Below, in pieces: positions 8,347 through 17,599 of a stretch of DNA of 64,000 bases (within the stretch, counting starts at the first letter, position 1; each line of letters starts with the position of its first letter). This DNA comes from Hymenobacter aerilatus (GTDB taxonomy: Bacteria; Bacteroidota; Bacteroidia; Cytophagales; Hymenobacteraceae): NCBI RefSeq assembly GCF_022921095.1, contig NZ_CP095054.1, positions 1-64,000 of the forward strand. Reading direction: 5' to 3'. The notes beneath the pieces were generated by a model. It made no database searches. It was not told the DNA's origin and was given only the letters and a program-made list of their open reading frames with translations. Position numbers and translations under genes: made by a program.

Positions 8347-10422
8347 CTACAAGCGGGGGCTCGGCCGGGGCTTTTGCGGCACAGTCTGCGTCTGGGCGGG
8401 CTGCTCCAATTGCCGCACGGCCTGGCGCAGCTGCTGCACGGCGGGATTATCCTTCAACGTGTCGAGCTTATCGACCACGGCCAGCACCTTCTCCACGTTC
8501 TCCCGGTTCAGGCCTTCTAGCGCAGGTTTGGTCAGCAGCTGCCGGCTGACTTCCTGCAAGCGAGCCGCGTTCAGCGTGGCAGCGCTCTCGCGCAGTTCCC
8601 GGGCCACCAGGCCCGCAGCTTCGATAAACGATTGCCGGGCCTGGTCGTGGGCGGGAGAATCACTGGGCACCAGCTCAGGGCCGGCCCGGCGCTGCTGCTC
8701 CTGCGCTATGGCCAACTGCCGGCGCTCCGTGGCATCCGGCCCCGGCTCAATGACCGTCGTTCTGGGATTTTGCCGCAACGCATCCAGCGCGTCGCTGATG
8801 GCTGGCAGTTGCGGCGAATCCAGCCGGTAGCGTAGCGTTAGCTCCGTGGCAATTTCGCGGGCTGCGGTCGGTTCAATCTTGAGGGCGTGGTCAATGGTAA
8901 GCCCGACTTTTTCGAGGTTGTCGCGCAGGGTGGGCAGCAGCGCCACGGCATCGCGGCTTTCCCGCAACTCGACCACGAGCAGCCGCTCGCCCTGGCGGCG
9001 GGCCTGGGCCTGCGCCTCGTGCAGTTGCGCAATTTTGCCCTGGCCTTCGATAGGTGGGTTGTCCCAGTGCTGCTGGCCGAAGCCGTACTGGTCCTCTTCG
9101 ACACCACCCAGCTCGCGCCAGACCACCCGCTGCAGCTGGTCCTGTTTCAGGTCCTGGTTCCAGTCCTTGCCCTGGCTCTTCACAAGCTCCACCCGGTGCT
9201 CAAAAGCCAATGCTTGGCTGGCTGCCTGATTAAAAGCCCCCAGCGCTTCGCGGCTCATTGGCACGTGAAACTGGTAGGTGTGGGCTCCCAGCTTGTTGGA
9301 GTGAACCAGCTCGTCGCGCAGGGTCTGACTGCTGGCCGGGTTGCCCGGCTCCCCGTTTTCCTGGGCGTACTGCCGGGTAGCCTGGTCGTTGTAGCTTTTA
9401 AGGTGCTGACTCAGCCCCTGCACGCCGGCCGGGTGAGCGGCCGTGATTTCGACGGTCAGCCGGTGCTCGTGCTCGCGAACCACTTTCATGGGGTTCTGCT
9501 CGCTGGCCAGGCCCGCCAGCAGCCGGGTATCGAAGTGATGGCCCTGCGTATCGTTGTCGAAGGCAGCGCGGATGGCCGGAATATGCTCCTCGCTGAGCAG
9601 CCGCTTCAGTTCGAAAATCTTGTTCTGGGTGAGCGTACCAGCCGTGGAAGCATACAGGGCGCTTTCACCGGGGTGCAGTTGCGCGTAGGACAGCGTATCG
9701 ATAGCCGACTCGCTGACCACCAGCACCGCCGCCGGCCGGCCCTCGGGCAGCTTGCTCAGCCACAGCGAGCGGGTAAACTGGCTTTCGGGCGCTTGGCCCT
9801 TGAAGCCCTCGCCCTTCAGTTCCAGCCCCACTACCCGTCCCTCGTGGTAGGCCGGGAAAGCCGTGTTAACGTAGGTTTTGGGCGGCAAGCCCTCCTTCTG
9901 AACAGTGTGGAGTTGATTGAGGATGCGGTCGGTAAACTGCGGGTTATCTATCGTGCTTTTGGTAATACCGCGCCCTTCCAGGTAGGCCGTGTTTTCGAGC
10001 GGCCGGCAGTGCTGGGTGTAGATGCTGTGGAACTTCTCGCCGGGCGCGGTTTCCACAATGGACGGCAGGTCGAGCCGGGGCCGCTGCGCCTCGGGCAAGT
10101 TGAGGTAAGCCCGGAAGTGGTCATTGACCGACTGCCAAAGGTTGCGGCCCGGCAGCGGGCCAATGCCGGCGATGCGGTCGGAGCTGACCCGGTTCTTCAT
10201 CCAGTCGATGACGCTGCCCTTGTCGCGGTCGTCCTGGGCGTTGAAATACATCCAGTCGCCGCCCCGGCCTTTGAATACTACCAGCGTGTCATCGCCCTCG
10301 AAGACGTGCCACTTGCCCTTGCCGAGGTGTTCGCCTTTTCGGAGGTTGTAGCCGAAGTGGCTCAGCAGCTCGGGCAGCTCAACCTGCTCTTTAATCTTCT
10401 GGAAGGTGAGTTCGTGTTCCAT
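8347..10422 (-). CDS. DUF3991/TOPRIM primase-like protein
   Basis: A 691-residue protein of the mobile-element type with DUF3991 and TOPRIM domains. The N-terminal part (KGKWHVFEGDD, GDWMYFNAQDD, KGSVIDWM) matches the DUF3991 region. A TOPRIM-like core follows, with the AVLVVSESAIDTLSY strand-helix, STAGTLTQNK, and AAFDNDTQGH carrying acidic residues. The C-terminal half is charged and helical, Gln/Arg/Glu-rich. Such proteins are thought to act as primases or in DNA processing during transfer. The protein ends in KPRPSPRL, a basic Pro-rich tail. It lies downstream of the DUF3945 gene with a terminator between. Confidence 0.8.
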   Translation of the reverse strand: MEHELTFQKIKEQVELPELLSHFGYNLRKGEHLGKGKWHVFEGDDTLVVFKGRGGDWMYFNAQDDRDKGSVIDWMKNRVSSDRIAGIGPLPGRNLWQSVNDHFRAYLNLPEAQRPRLDLPSIVETAPGEKFHSIYTQHCRPLENTAYLEGRGITKSTIDNPQFTDRILNQLHTVQKEGLPPKTYVNTAFPAYHEGRVVGLELKGEGFKGQAPESQFTRSLWLSKLPEGRPAAVLVVSESAIDTLSYAQLHPGESALYASTAGTLTQNKIFELKRLLSEEHIPAIRAAFDNDTQGHHFDTRLLAGLASEQNPMKVVREHEHRLTVEITAAHPAGVQGLSQHLKSYNDQATRQYAQENGEPGNPASSQTLRDELVHSNKLGAHTYQFHVPMSREALGAFNQAASQALAFEHRVELVKSQGKDWNQDLKQDQLQRVVWRELGGVEEDQYGFGQQHWDNPPIEGQGKIAQLHEAQAQARRQGERLLVVELRESRDAVALLPTLRDNLEKVGLTIDHALKIEPTAAREIATELTLRYRLDSPQLPAISDALDALRQNPRTTVIEPGPDATERRQLAIAQEQQRRAGPELVPSDSPAHDQARQSFIEAAGLVARELRESAATLNAARLQEVSRQLLTKPALEGLNRENVEKVLAVVDKLDTLKDNPAVQQLRQAVRQLEQPAQTQTVPQKPRPSPRL

Positions 10423-10450
10423 GGTAAAGCGGATGATTTCGAAGAATGGA

Positions 10451-10489
10451 AGGCAGAAAAAAGAAGCCCGGAAGTGGGCTTCCGGGCTT
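10451..10489 (-). terminator. Terminator between DUF3945 and DUF3991 genes
   Basis: Perfect 11-bp inverted repeat, AAGCCCGGAAG (10464–10474) and CTTCCGGGCTT (10479–10489), loop TGGG. Read on the lower strand it is followed by TTCTTTTTTC, so it should end transcripts of the DUF3945 gene. Confidence 0.8.
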
Positions 10490-10525
10490 GTGGGATGAGA
10501 AAAGGAGGGATTGGGATGGGCCAGC

Positions 10526-12700
10526 TTAGTGGCGGGGGCCCCGGGTTTTTACCTGGGGCGCTTCAGCTTTCTCGGGGGCCGGGGCTACGGTCGGAGTGGT
10601 GGCCTTCACCGTCTGCTCGGCCCGCGGGGCCTGGCGCTGGCTCAGTTCGTGGGCGGCCGGTTTCACCTCGATGCAGGCCTTGGCGGCGTTCACCTGCACG
10701 GTGCCGTCGAACTTCTGCCCGCCGTTGCCGCTGGCCATGTTGGCCAGCGTTACCACCTTGCCCTCGCGCAGGTCGTGACTTTGCTCTGGGGTCAGCTTGA
10801 CGCCGGCCACGGTGTCGTGCAGCGTCACCTTGCTTTCGGGCAGTACCACCACCTTGTTCATGGCCTTATCCACGGCCACGTAGCCGTTGAACTCGCGGCC
10901 CTGCTCGTCCTTAAGGCCGCGCATCAGGCCGGCGTTGCCCTCGGTTTCGAGCCGCTGGCGCTGCTCGGGGGTGAAGGGCTGACCGCCAATCTCGTTGGGA
11001 ATAACCAGCTTCTCCTGGGGCAATTCCATTTTGAGCGTGGCCGTGCCGTCAGCTTCGCGGTGCAGCACCATCTTGCCCTCGAACTTCACGGGTTCCTGCC
11101 CCTCCTTGCCCGCTACCTGCATGGGCAAAAGGTCTGTTTTTTCACCGCTGAGCAGCTTTTGCAGCTGCCCGCTGCCCGTTAATTCGGCTAGGTTCAACCC
11201 GAGGGAGGCCAGCACTTTTTGCGGTACCTCATTAGCTTGGAACAGGGCCGCCGGCGGGACCTGCATCGCGACGGCCTGGCGGGCAGCTTCCCCCACGGCG
11301 GGGCCAGTCGCTACGCCGGGAGCCTTGGCATCCGGGGCCGGCGGGCCGGGCGCAAGCGCCGGCTGGGCCGTGCCGGCGTGGCGGGTCAGGCGGGCCTGCA
11401 AATCCTGACGGGTTTTCTCGTAGTCGACTTCCAGACTTTGCCGGGTCTTGGGGCCGCCGTTCAGGTGGGCGTAGAAGTTTTTCAGAAACGCCGAGGCGGG
11501 GTTGCCGCTGGTGTCGATGTCAAAAATGCTCTTGCCGTCGCGGATGACTTGCTCGGTGGTTTTGCCCTGCTGCTGGGCCAGCTGCTGCACCCGCTGCTCA
11601 GCGGCGGCCTGCTGCACCTGTTCCGGGGCCGTGAGGGCGTGCTTGGGCACAGCCGAAAGCTGGGCACTGAGCGCATCCCACTGCTTCACACCGAAGGCCT
11701 CGCGCACCTGCTTGCTGCGCTGGGGCTCATAGTCGTCATCGTAGCCCACTTCCAGCCGCCGGGCGGCGGCCTGCTCCGGCTTTTCTACTACGGCTACCCC
11801 GCTTCCCACTTGCCGAAAGCCTTGCAGGGCCGCTTCGAGCTGGCCCAGCTTGTGCGACTCCGGGTCGTAGCTCACCGCGAAACCGCCGCTGAGCTTGCCC
11901 GCCGGGTCGCGCTCCAGCTGCAAAGCGCCCACCGCTACGCCGGCTTCCTTTAGCTGGTCAAGGTAGGCCCGCATTTCCAGCAGCGGGGCCACTTCGCCGC
12001 CCTGCTGCTGCCAGGCAATGCGCAATTCTCCGACTGGCTCCGCGCCGGCCGCGGCATCCGGGACCGGTGCGGGGGGCACGGGCCGCTGCTCGCTGCCTGG
12101 CACCTCCCCTACTTCCGCCCGGGCGTCATCGCGCAGGGCATCCGCGTAAGTGGCGCGGCTCTCGTCGGGGCCTTGCTGCGCACGGTTGGCCACTACCTCT
12201 AGTTCCGCTTCCGCCTCAGTGCGAACAGTGCCCGTAGTGGTGGCCACCTCGCCAGCCAGCTCCTCGGCCCGCGTGGTCAGTTCGGCTTGCTGGGTGGCTT
12301 GTGTAGTTAACTGGCCAAATACCTGCAGCCGCTGCTCGGGCTCGGTGGCACTGTAGCCCACGCGGCCCTGCTCACTGATTTTCCAATTCTCCCCCACCTT
12401 TTCCAGCAGCGTGGGCTTTTCTACCGTGAGAAATTTATCCTCCCGGCCGGGGAGCCGGTTGGTGGTAAAAGCTCGCATCAGGGCGTGGTCAAAGGCATTC
12501 AGCAGCCGGCCATCCGCGCCGGGGGCCGGCAGCAGGGCCGCCTGGCTGGGGTTGGCGGGATTAATCTGAATCTCATAGAGGGAGTGACCGGCGGGCTCGC
12601 GTTGCAGGCCCTGGCCGCTGAAGTTGCCGTTGGAGGTCGGCACCGCACTCATGTACCAGCGCTCCGGCGTGGGGGTATTCACTTCATCTTGCTCAGCCAT
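10526..12700 (-). CDS. DUF3945-containing mobile-element protein
   Basis: A 724-residue protein typical of Bacteroidota conjugative elements. The C-terminal third has the repeated DUF3945 pattern, with PFTPEQRQRLETEG, GLKDEQGREFNGYVAVD, KLTPEQSHDLREGK and GQKFDGTVQVN. The middle is Ala/Gln/Glu-rich and predicted helical. The start at 12700 (MAEQDEV) is preferred because upstream residues are Pro/Ala-rich and unlike the family. The protein ends in KTRGPRH, similar to the tails of the Fic and AbiEii toxins in this window. The molecular function of DUF3945 is unknown, and association with transfer is by context. Confidence 0.8.
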   Translation of the reverse strand: MAEQDEVNTPTPERWYMSAVPTSNGNFSGQGLQREPAGHSLYEIQINPANPSQAALLPAPGADGRLLNAFDHALMRAFTTNRLPGREDKFLTVEKPTLLEKVGENWKISEQGRVGYSATEPEQRLQVFGQLTTQATQQAELTTRAEELAGEVATTTGTVRTEAEAELEVVANRAQQGPDESRATYADALRDDARAEVGEVPGSEQRPVPPAPVPDAAAGAEPVGELRIAWQQQGGEVAPLLEMRAYLDQLKEAGVAVGALQLERDPAGKLSGGFAVSYDPESHKLGQLEAALQGFRQVGSGVAVVEKPEQAAARRLEVGYDDDYEPQRSKQVREAFGVKQWDALSAQLSAVPKHALTAPEQVQQAAAEQRVQQLAQQQGKTTEQVIRDGKSIFDIDTSGNPASAFLKNFYAHLNGGPKTRQSLEVDYEKTRQDLQARLTRHAGTAQPALAPGPPAPDAKAPGVATGPAVGEAARQAVAMQVPPAALFQANEVPQKVLASLGLNLAELTGSGQLQKLLSGEKTDLLPMQVAGKEGQEPVKFEGKMVLHREADGTATLKMELPQEKLVIPNEIGGQPFTPEQRQRLETEGNAGLMRGLKDEQGREFNGYVAVDKAMNKVVVLPESKVTLHDTVAGVKLTPEQSHDLREGKVVTLANMASGNGGQKFDGTVQVNAAKACIEVKPAAHELSQRQAPRAEQTVKATTPTVAPAPEKAEAPQVKTRGPRH

Positions 12701-12898
12701 AGGAGGAATGGGTAGGTGAATAAAAGCTGTCCTTCCGGCCGGCGCAGGCGCGGCCAGCCCGGAATTCGACGCTGCAAACCTACCGGCCTCCATCAGGCCC
12801 TGGGGAGAAAGTTGATGAGTGGCCGGAAATGGGCTGTGAGGTGCCAGCACACCACACGAACGGCGGAATGCCCCAGCTAAAGCTTCGCGTATTTTAGC

Positions 12899-12928
12899 AC
12901 TTGCTTAAACACGCAAGTACTACCTTTG
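12899..12928 (+). promoter_or_regulatory. Promoter with ArsR-type operator for the mercury cassette
   Basis: Inverted repeat ACTTGC (12899–12904) – 8 bp – GCAAGT (12913–12918) lies between a -33 TTG (12901–12903) and a Bacteroidota -7 element TACCTTTG (12921–12928), with a TTG-to-TA spacing of 17. A repressor bound here would block the promoter. The ATG of the ArsR-type gene is at 12943, so the leader is only a few bases. Confidence 0.75.
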
Positions 12929-12942
12929 CGAAAACAGTTCTT

Positions 12943-13320
12943 ATGGAAGCCAACGCCTGCATCCGGGTTTTTGCCGATGCTGATTATATCCGGCAATGCC
13001 AGGTACGCCTGGCATTGGCCGGGCCATCCCTTGAAGCCACGGCCACTGTCCTGGCGCTGGCGGGCAACGAGGTCCGGCTCAAACTGCTGTATCTGCTGGC
13101 GGCCGAGCAACAGCTGTGCGTGTGCGACATCGCTGACGTGCTGGACATGACGGTATCGGCCGTTTCGCAGCATCTGCGCAAGCTAAAGGACGGCGGCGTG
13201 GTCACCGCCCGCAAAGTGGGCCAAACGGTTTTTTACGCGCTTAGCGAGCAGCACCTGCCCCTGTTGCGCCCGCTGCTAACCGGCTACCCTGCTACCCCGA
13301 CGCTTCAGCCAGCCCCATGA
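12943..13320 (+). CDS. ArsR/SmtB-family metal-responsive repressor
   Basis: A 125-residue winged-helix repressor. The DNA-binding helix-turn-helix is CVCDIADVLDMTVSAVSQHLRKLKD, followed by the wing with GQTVFYAL. The CVCD motif at the start of the recognition region is the classical alpha-3 Cys pair of ArsR/CadC sensors. A further Cys near residue 5 and Cys16 could complete a thiol site. The start at 12943 is chosen from the promoter position; a longer frame reaches into the operator. The next gene, MerTP, overlaps by 4 bp (ATGA), so the sensor probably controls mercury uptake. Hg is inferred from the neighbour. Confidence 0.9.
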   Translation: MEANACIRVFADADYIRQCQVRLALAGPSLEATATVLALAGNEVRLKLLYLLAAEQQLCVCDIADVLDMTVSAVSQHLRKLKDGGVVTARKVGQTVFYALSEQHLPLLRPLLTGYPATPTLQPAP

Positions 13321-13937
13321 ACGCACCTACCTCCACCAGCAAGCCCTTGCTCGGCGCGGGGCTACTCACCGCCCTGGCTGCCTCCCTGTGCTGCATCACG
13401 CCCCTGCTGGCCCTGGTCGGCGGGCTCGGTGCTTCCGCGTCGGCCTTTTCCTGGCTCGAACCTTTCCGCCCCTATCTAATGGCGCTCACGGTGGGCGTGC
13501 TGGGCTTCGCGTGGTACCAGAAGCTCAAGCCGGCCCCGGCCACCGATGACTGCGGTTGTGCGGCAGATGCCAAGCCGGCATTCACCCAATCCCGGCTTTT
13601 TCTGGGAATGGTGACCGGGCTGGCGGTGCTGCTGCTGGCTTTTCCCTACTACGGGGCGCGCCTGTACCCGGCCTCGCCCACCGCCGCGCCGGTCCTGGCA
13701 GCAAACGGGGCCACTCCGGTGTGGCAGACGGCCACCTACCGCATCGCAGGCATGACCTGCGAGGCCTGCGCCCAGCACGTCGAGCACACAGTGCAGCAGT
13801 TGCCGGGCGTGCAGGCCGTCACCGTGTCGTATGCGCAGGGCACCGCGCAGGTGCGTTTTGATGCGCAGAAGAGCCCGGCCACGCAGGTGGAAAAAGCCAT
13901 CAACGGCACGGGCTACCAAATTATAACCCGCAACTAA
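13317..13937 (+). CDS. merTP: Mercuric transport fusion protein MerTP
   Basis: A 206-residue fusion of MerT and MerP. The N-terminal MerT part has three or four membrane helices with vicinal Cys25-Cys26 (SLCCITP) and a second thiol pair at Cys79/Cys81 in a cytoplasmic loop. The C-terminal part is a heavy-metal-associated domain with GMTCEAC (Cys148, Cys151). Together they pick up Hg(II) in the periplasm and pass it inward. It is translationally coupled to the ArsR-type gene. No mercuric reductase (MerA) is visible in the window, so detoxification must rely on a gene elsewhere or on another role for this transporter. Confidence 0.9.
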   Translation: MNAPTSTSKPLLGAGLLTALAASLCCITPLLALVGGLGASASAFSWLEPFRPYLMALTVGVLGFAWYQKLKPAPATDDCGCAADAKPAFTQSRLFLGMVTGLAVLLLAFPYYGARLYPASPTAAPVLAANGATPVWQTATYRIAGMTCEACAQHVEHTVQQLPGVQAVTVSYAQGTAQVRFDAQKSPATQVEKAINGTGYQIITRN

Positions 13938-13944
13938 TTATCGG

Positions 13945-14178
13945 ATGCCACTCCCTACGCTCAAAAGCCCGCAGCTTACTTCCACGCTCACCTGCCCGGT
14001 CTGCGCGCATCAGCAGACCGAACAGATGCCCACCGATGCCTGCCAATACTTTTACGAGTGCCCGGGCTGTCTTACGGTGCTCAAACCCCTGGCCGGCGAC
14101 TGCTGCGTGTATTGTTCCTACGGCACGGTACCCTGCCCTCCCATCCAGCAGCAGGGCCCGGGCAGCTGCTGCGGCTAG
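13945..14178 (+). CDS. Small Cys-rich metal-binding protein (GDCCxxCSYG)
   Basis: A 77-residue protein with a CPVC pair near residue 17, CPGC in the middle, the cluster GDCCVYCSYG followed by PCPPIQ, and a CCG end. In all it has about a dozen Cys. The GDCC.YCSYG..PCPPIQ pattern is one I have seen in small proteins of mer-like loci, but its role is not established. It begins 7 bp after merTP in the same operon. A zinc-ribbon or thiol metal carrier is the likely role, inferred from Cys content and context. Confidence 0.8.
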   Translation: MPLPTLKSPQLTSTLTCPVCAHQQTEQMPTDACQYFYECPGCLTVLKPLAGDCCVYCSYGTVPCPPIQQQGPGSCCG

Positions 14179-14186
14179 CCGCCCCG

Positions 14187-16196
14187 TTACTTCTCGGCTT
14201 TCTCCTTGATGAGGTGCCGCAGCGTGGGGTCCTGCCCGATGCGCAGCAGCTCGCGGGCGCACAGTTCTTTCACCTCGGTTTTCACGCGGTTGAAGTTGGC
14301 CTTAATCATCTCTTCGGCCTCGTCTTTGCCCGTGGCCGGGTTAATGAAGCTGGTGATGTCGGGAATGGGCTGGTAGGCCTTCGCTTCGGCGGCCACCGCC
14401 TTCACATCCACCTGAATGCGGGCGTGAAACACCTTCTGGTCGATTTCCTCGCCAAAGTTGTCAGCCACCGCACCCACGAAGTTGCCCTGGGTGAGGTTGG
14501 CAATGGTGCTGGCCGGAATCATGCTGTCCATCTGGGTGGAAAGGCTGGTACTGGTTTCGTGCATGTTGATACTCAGGCTCTGGCGCTGCTGCAGAATCTT
14601 GCCAAACCGCTCGCTCAGCCACTTGCCGCTGTTGCCTGATACCTGCCCGCTGAACACGTTGCCCACCGTGTTCTTGATGACCTCGGCCTCCTTCTGGCCG
14701 TAGTCGCGTTCCAGCTGCGAGAAGTCCTGGAATCCCAGGCACGTGCTCACCTTGTTACTGCGGGCCGTGGCAATGAGGTTGTCGAGCCCCTTGAAGTAGA
14801 TGGTGGGCAGCTCGTCGATGATGATGGACGATTTGCGCTTGCCCTTCTGGTTCACCAGCTTCACTAGCCGCGCATTGTAGAGACCAAGCGCCGCTCCGTA
14901 GATGGCTTGGCGGTCGGGGTTATTGCCCACGCACAATACCTTAGGCTCCTCGTTGCTGTTGATGTCGAGCGTAAAGTCGTTGCCCGACATCACCCAATAC
15001 AATTGCGGCGAGGCCAACCGGCCCAGCGGAATACGTGCCGAAGCAATCTGGCCTTCCAGCTGCTCGATGGCATCTTTCTGAAACGCCGACACGAACGGCT
15101 TCACCAGGTTCTCAATTTCCGGGTATGAGGCCAGCACCGGAAAAATCTCCTCGTAGTCGCGGCTCAGAAACTCGATGACGTGGGGAAAGGTGCAGTATTT
15201 ACCCTTTTCGAATAGCTTTAAAAACCAGATGATGGCCGCCACGAAGTTGATGGGCGACTCCACGAAAAAGTCGCCCTGCTTCTGAATCCAGCTCTTGTTC
15301 AGGTTGAGCATGATGGTGGAGGCGCTTTCGTAGGCATCCACGATGTCGGTCATCAGCTCGGGCAGCAGCGGGTTGCAGCGGTGGCTCTTGCGCGGGTTGT
15401 CGAAGTTGATGACGTAAAAGCCCACCGGCTTATCAAACTTGTCCTGGTGGCGCAGCAGCGTGTTGTAGCAGATGCGGCTCAAGTCGTCAAACTTGTAGTC
15501 GTAGATGTACATGCAGAAGCCCTTGGCCAGGTGTTGCCGGATGAACTCGTTAATGATTGCAAAGCTCTTGCCCGAGCCCGGCGTGCCGAGCACCATCGTG
15601 GCCCGGAACGGATTGACCACGTTCAACCAGCCGTGGTGCTGCTTGCCGCGCAGCTGGTACTCCGTGCGCAAGTTCACCGAATACTCGTTTTCCATCAGCC
15701 GCTCCTCCTGGGGGAAGCTCTCATTGGCCTTGTTGAAGATGTCCTTCATCAGGTCGTTGTTGAACAGCCGGCTCAGCCAGGCCCCTGCGCTCAGCAGCAG
15801 CAGAAAGCCCGCCGACAGCAGCCCGGTATAAAGCGCCGTCGTCAGTCCGGCACCCAGCGTGAAGCCGCGCACCACGTCTGAGCCATAAATCAGTGCCAGC
15901 CCAATGGCCGCGTAGCCCGCCACCGAAACCCCTTTGAGCTTTTCATTAGCCCGTCCCCGCGTGCCGAGGCAGCTCAACAGCAGGAATACCACGGCCAGCG
16001 TCTTGCTCACCCAGCTGGCCTTAAACAAGAAAGTATTCTTGGTAAAGCTCTCCAGAATATGCCCGACTACGGCCGGCGTCCAGCCCATGCCTTTGAAGTA
16101 GCCGAAGCAGTAATAGTAGATGTTGATGCCCATCAGCACAATGGCAAACAGCCGCATAAACTCCATGATTTTTCGCAGTCCTTTCTCGTCTTCCAT
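14187..16196 (-). CDS. mobC: Type IV coupling protein MobC (YWFCY/TraG-type)
   Basis: A 669-residue coupling ATPase that brings the relaxase–DNA complex to the transfer channel. The N-terminus (RKIMEFMRLFAIVLMGINIYYYCFG) matches the family's membrane entry region, and further hydrophobic helices follow up to about residue 160. Walker A is GTPGSGKS and Walker B is SSIIIDELPT. The start at 16196 (MEDEKG) fits relatives, and the longer upstream frame does not. It is the last gene of the leftward mobA–mobB–mobC set and runs towards the mercury cassette with only 8 bp between. Confidence 0.92.
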   Translation of the reverse strand: MEDEKGLRKIMEFMRLFAIVLMGINIYYYCFGYFKGMGWTPAVVGHILESFTKNTFLFKASWVSKTLAVVFLLLSCLGTRGRANEKLKGVSVAGYAAIGLALIYGSDVVRGFTLGAGLTTALYTGLLSAGFLLLLSAGAWLSRLFNNDLMKDIFNKANESFPQEERLMENEYSVNLRTEYQLRGKQHHGWLNVVNPFRATMVLGTPGSGKSFAIINEFIRQHLAKGFCMYIYDYKFDDLSRICYNTLLRHQDKFDKPVGFYVINFDNPRKSHRCNPLLPELMTDIVDAYESASTIMLNLNKSWIQKQGDFFVESPINFVAAIIWFLKLFEKGKYCTFPHVIEFLSRDYEEIFPVLASYPEIENLVKPFVSAFQKDAIEQLEGQIASARIPLGRLASPQLYWVMSGNDFTLDINSNEEPKVLCVGNNPDRQAIYGAALGLYNARLVKLVNQKGKRKSSIIIDELPTIYFKGLDNLIATARSNKVSTCLGFQDFSQLERDYGQKEAEVIKNTVGNVFSGQVSGNSGKWLSERFGKILQQRQSLSINMHETSTSLSTQMDSMIPASTIANLTQGNFVGAVADNFGEEIDQKVFHARIQVDVKAVAAEAKAYQPIPDITSFINPATGKDEAEEMIKANFNRVKTEVKELCARELLRIGQDPTLRHLIKEKAEK

Positions 16197-16331
16197 CGCT
16201 TGAAACGCTTGGTGAATCAAGCAACTTACCCCCGCCGGCAACGCCCGGCGCAGATTATTTGACGAGCGGTCCAAAGTCAGCGGTGAGGTGCACGCCGCGC
16301 ACACGAATGAACCGCCCTACCCGTCCGGCCA

Positions 16332-17204
16332 CTACCGGGCGGGCCCCTTCCGGCGGGGGCGCTTCGCCGGCTCGGGCCGACTTGGCTTCGGCAGTACGGC
16401 TGGCTGGTCCGCGCCGGGCGCACGCGCAATTTCCGGTCCTATTACCACCTGCAACCCGGGCGCGGCCAGGGCTTCGCGCAGCTGCGCCCCTTTGTAGCCC
16501 ACCTCCTGCCCCCGGACCGCTACGCCGTCCAATTCAAAGCTCACGCCCCGCAGTACGCCGCCCTTGTCGTGGGTATAGCGAACCCCAATCAGTTCTTTTT
16601 GCAATTGCAAAGCCAGCCACTCCTCCCCTCCCCTATCGGCCTGCGCGAGTAACAACTGTAACGCCCGACTCACCTGCTCTCGTGCTGCCTCTTTCGTGGG
16701 GTCCAGCGCCCGCAGGCTGCGCCGCCGCTCAGGAATGGGGTCCATACCCAGCTCCTGACTTATCTGCCGCGTGATGGCCGGCTGCCGGTAAAAGTTATTA
16801 TCCGTCCGCAGCGCTGGCCCCCCGTCAATTGGCACCCGGTTCAAGTAGATGTGAACGTGCGCGTGCTTTTTATCCCGGTGTTCATAAACGACCACCTGGT
16901 GTCGGTCAACGGGCGCGCCAATCAGCTCGCAATAGCGCTGGGCAGCCGCTACTTTTTGCCCCTGGCTCACCACCTCCCCCGCCTTCCACGAAAGCACGGT
17001 ATGCCACACCGGCTTCTGAATCTTTTTGCTTTGCGCCGCCACGGCCCGCATGTCCAGCGCCATCTCCCTGGGAGTGCCCGGAATCAGATTAGCCACGACC
17101 AAAAGTGGAGCCTCCCCCGGCTCCTTGCCCCGGCCCTGGCGCTGCCCCGCGCCATAAGTTAATGCCCCCTCAAAGTCATTACCAATGGTGGTCTTTGCAA
17201 TCAT
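16332..17204 (-). CDS. mobB: Relaxase MobB
   Basis: A 290-residue relaxase that nicks oriT and carries the strand into the recipient. The metal-binding triad is HAHVHIYLN (His114, His116, His118), and a likely catalytic Tyr17 is in GALTYGAG. The first 200 residues have the relaxase/mobilisation nuclease fold pattern, and the rest is basic and charged. It overlaps mobA by 4 bp (ATGA, 17201–17204). The C-terminus ends PRRKGPAR, resembling the basic tails on other backbone proteins in this window. Confidence 0.92.
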   Translation of the reverse strand: MIAKTTIGNDFEGALTYGAGQRQGRGKEPGEAPLLVVANLIPGTPREMALDMRAVAAQSKKIQKPVWHTVLSWKAGEVVSQGQKVAAAQRYCELIGAPVDRHQVVVYEHRDKKHAHVHIYLNRVPIDGGPALRTDNNFYRQPAITRQISQELGMDPIPERRRSLRALDPTKEAAREQVSRALQLLLAQADRGGEEWLALQLQKELIGVRYTHDKGGVLRGVSFELDGVAVRGQEVGYKGAQLREALAAPGLQVVIGPEIARAPGADQPAVLPKPSRPEPAKRPRRKGPAR

Positions 17205-17524
17205 ATCAGGTACCCTCGGATGATAGCCAGCGCCTGTACCAGTTGAGCCTCGTGAGAGCTGAATGATTTACCAGCCTGCGCCAGCCGAGCTATCTGATTG
17301 AGGTTGGTTCCGATGCCTACCAGCTGTCGCCGCAACTCCGGCGGGATAGTTTCTTTGACCTCCACTCCCCGGCCCACATCGCGCAAATAAGCCGACACTT
17401 TCTTATAACCGGCGGCCGTAGCTTTTGCCTGCAAATCCTTTTTCTCATCTGGGCTAACCCGCACGTCGATACGTAAAGTACGGGCTGCGTCAACGGTATT
17501 CTCAGCTTGCTTATCTGGTTCCAT
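17201..17524 (-). CDS. mobA: Relaxosome accessory protein MobA (MobC/MbeC family)
   Basis: A 107-residue protein with an N-terminal ribbon-helix-helix type region (TLRIDVRVSPDEKKDLQAKA) and the conserved helical part ELRRQLVGIGTNLNQIARLAQ. This is the pattern of the plasmid mobilisation MobC/MbeC family that binds oriT and helps the relaxase. It is the first gene of the leftward mob operon and starts beside the candidate oriT. Confidence 0.9.
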   Translation of the reverse strand: MEPDKQAENTVDAARTLRIDVRVSPDEKKDLQAKATAAGYKKVSAYLRDVGRGVEVKETIPPELRRQLVGIGTNLNQIARLAQAGKSFSSHEAQLVQALAIIRGYLI

Positions 17525-17599
17525 GATGATTCTGGGGAGATTGGCTTACCCAGGCTTGCCTAAACTACTTTAGAATTACGAATTGCTAAATGCTATACG

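Noticed and set aside
8887..10800. 637-residue upper-strand frame across the DUF3991 gene
   Set aside because: Antisense to a gene with a clear domain, and it runs through the terminator at 10464–10489.
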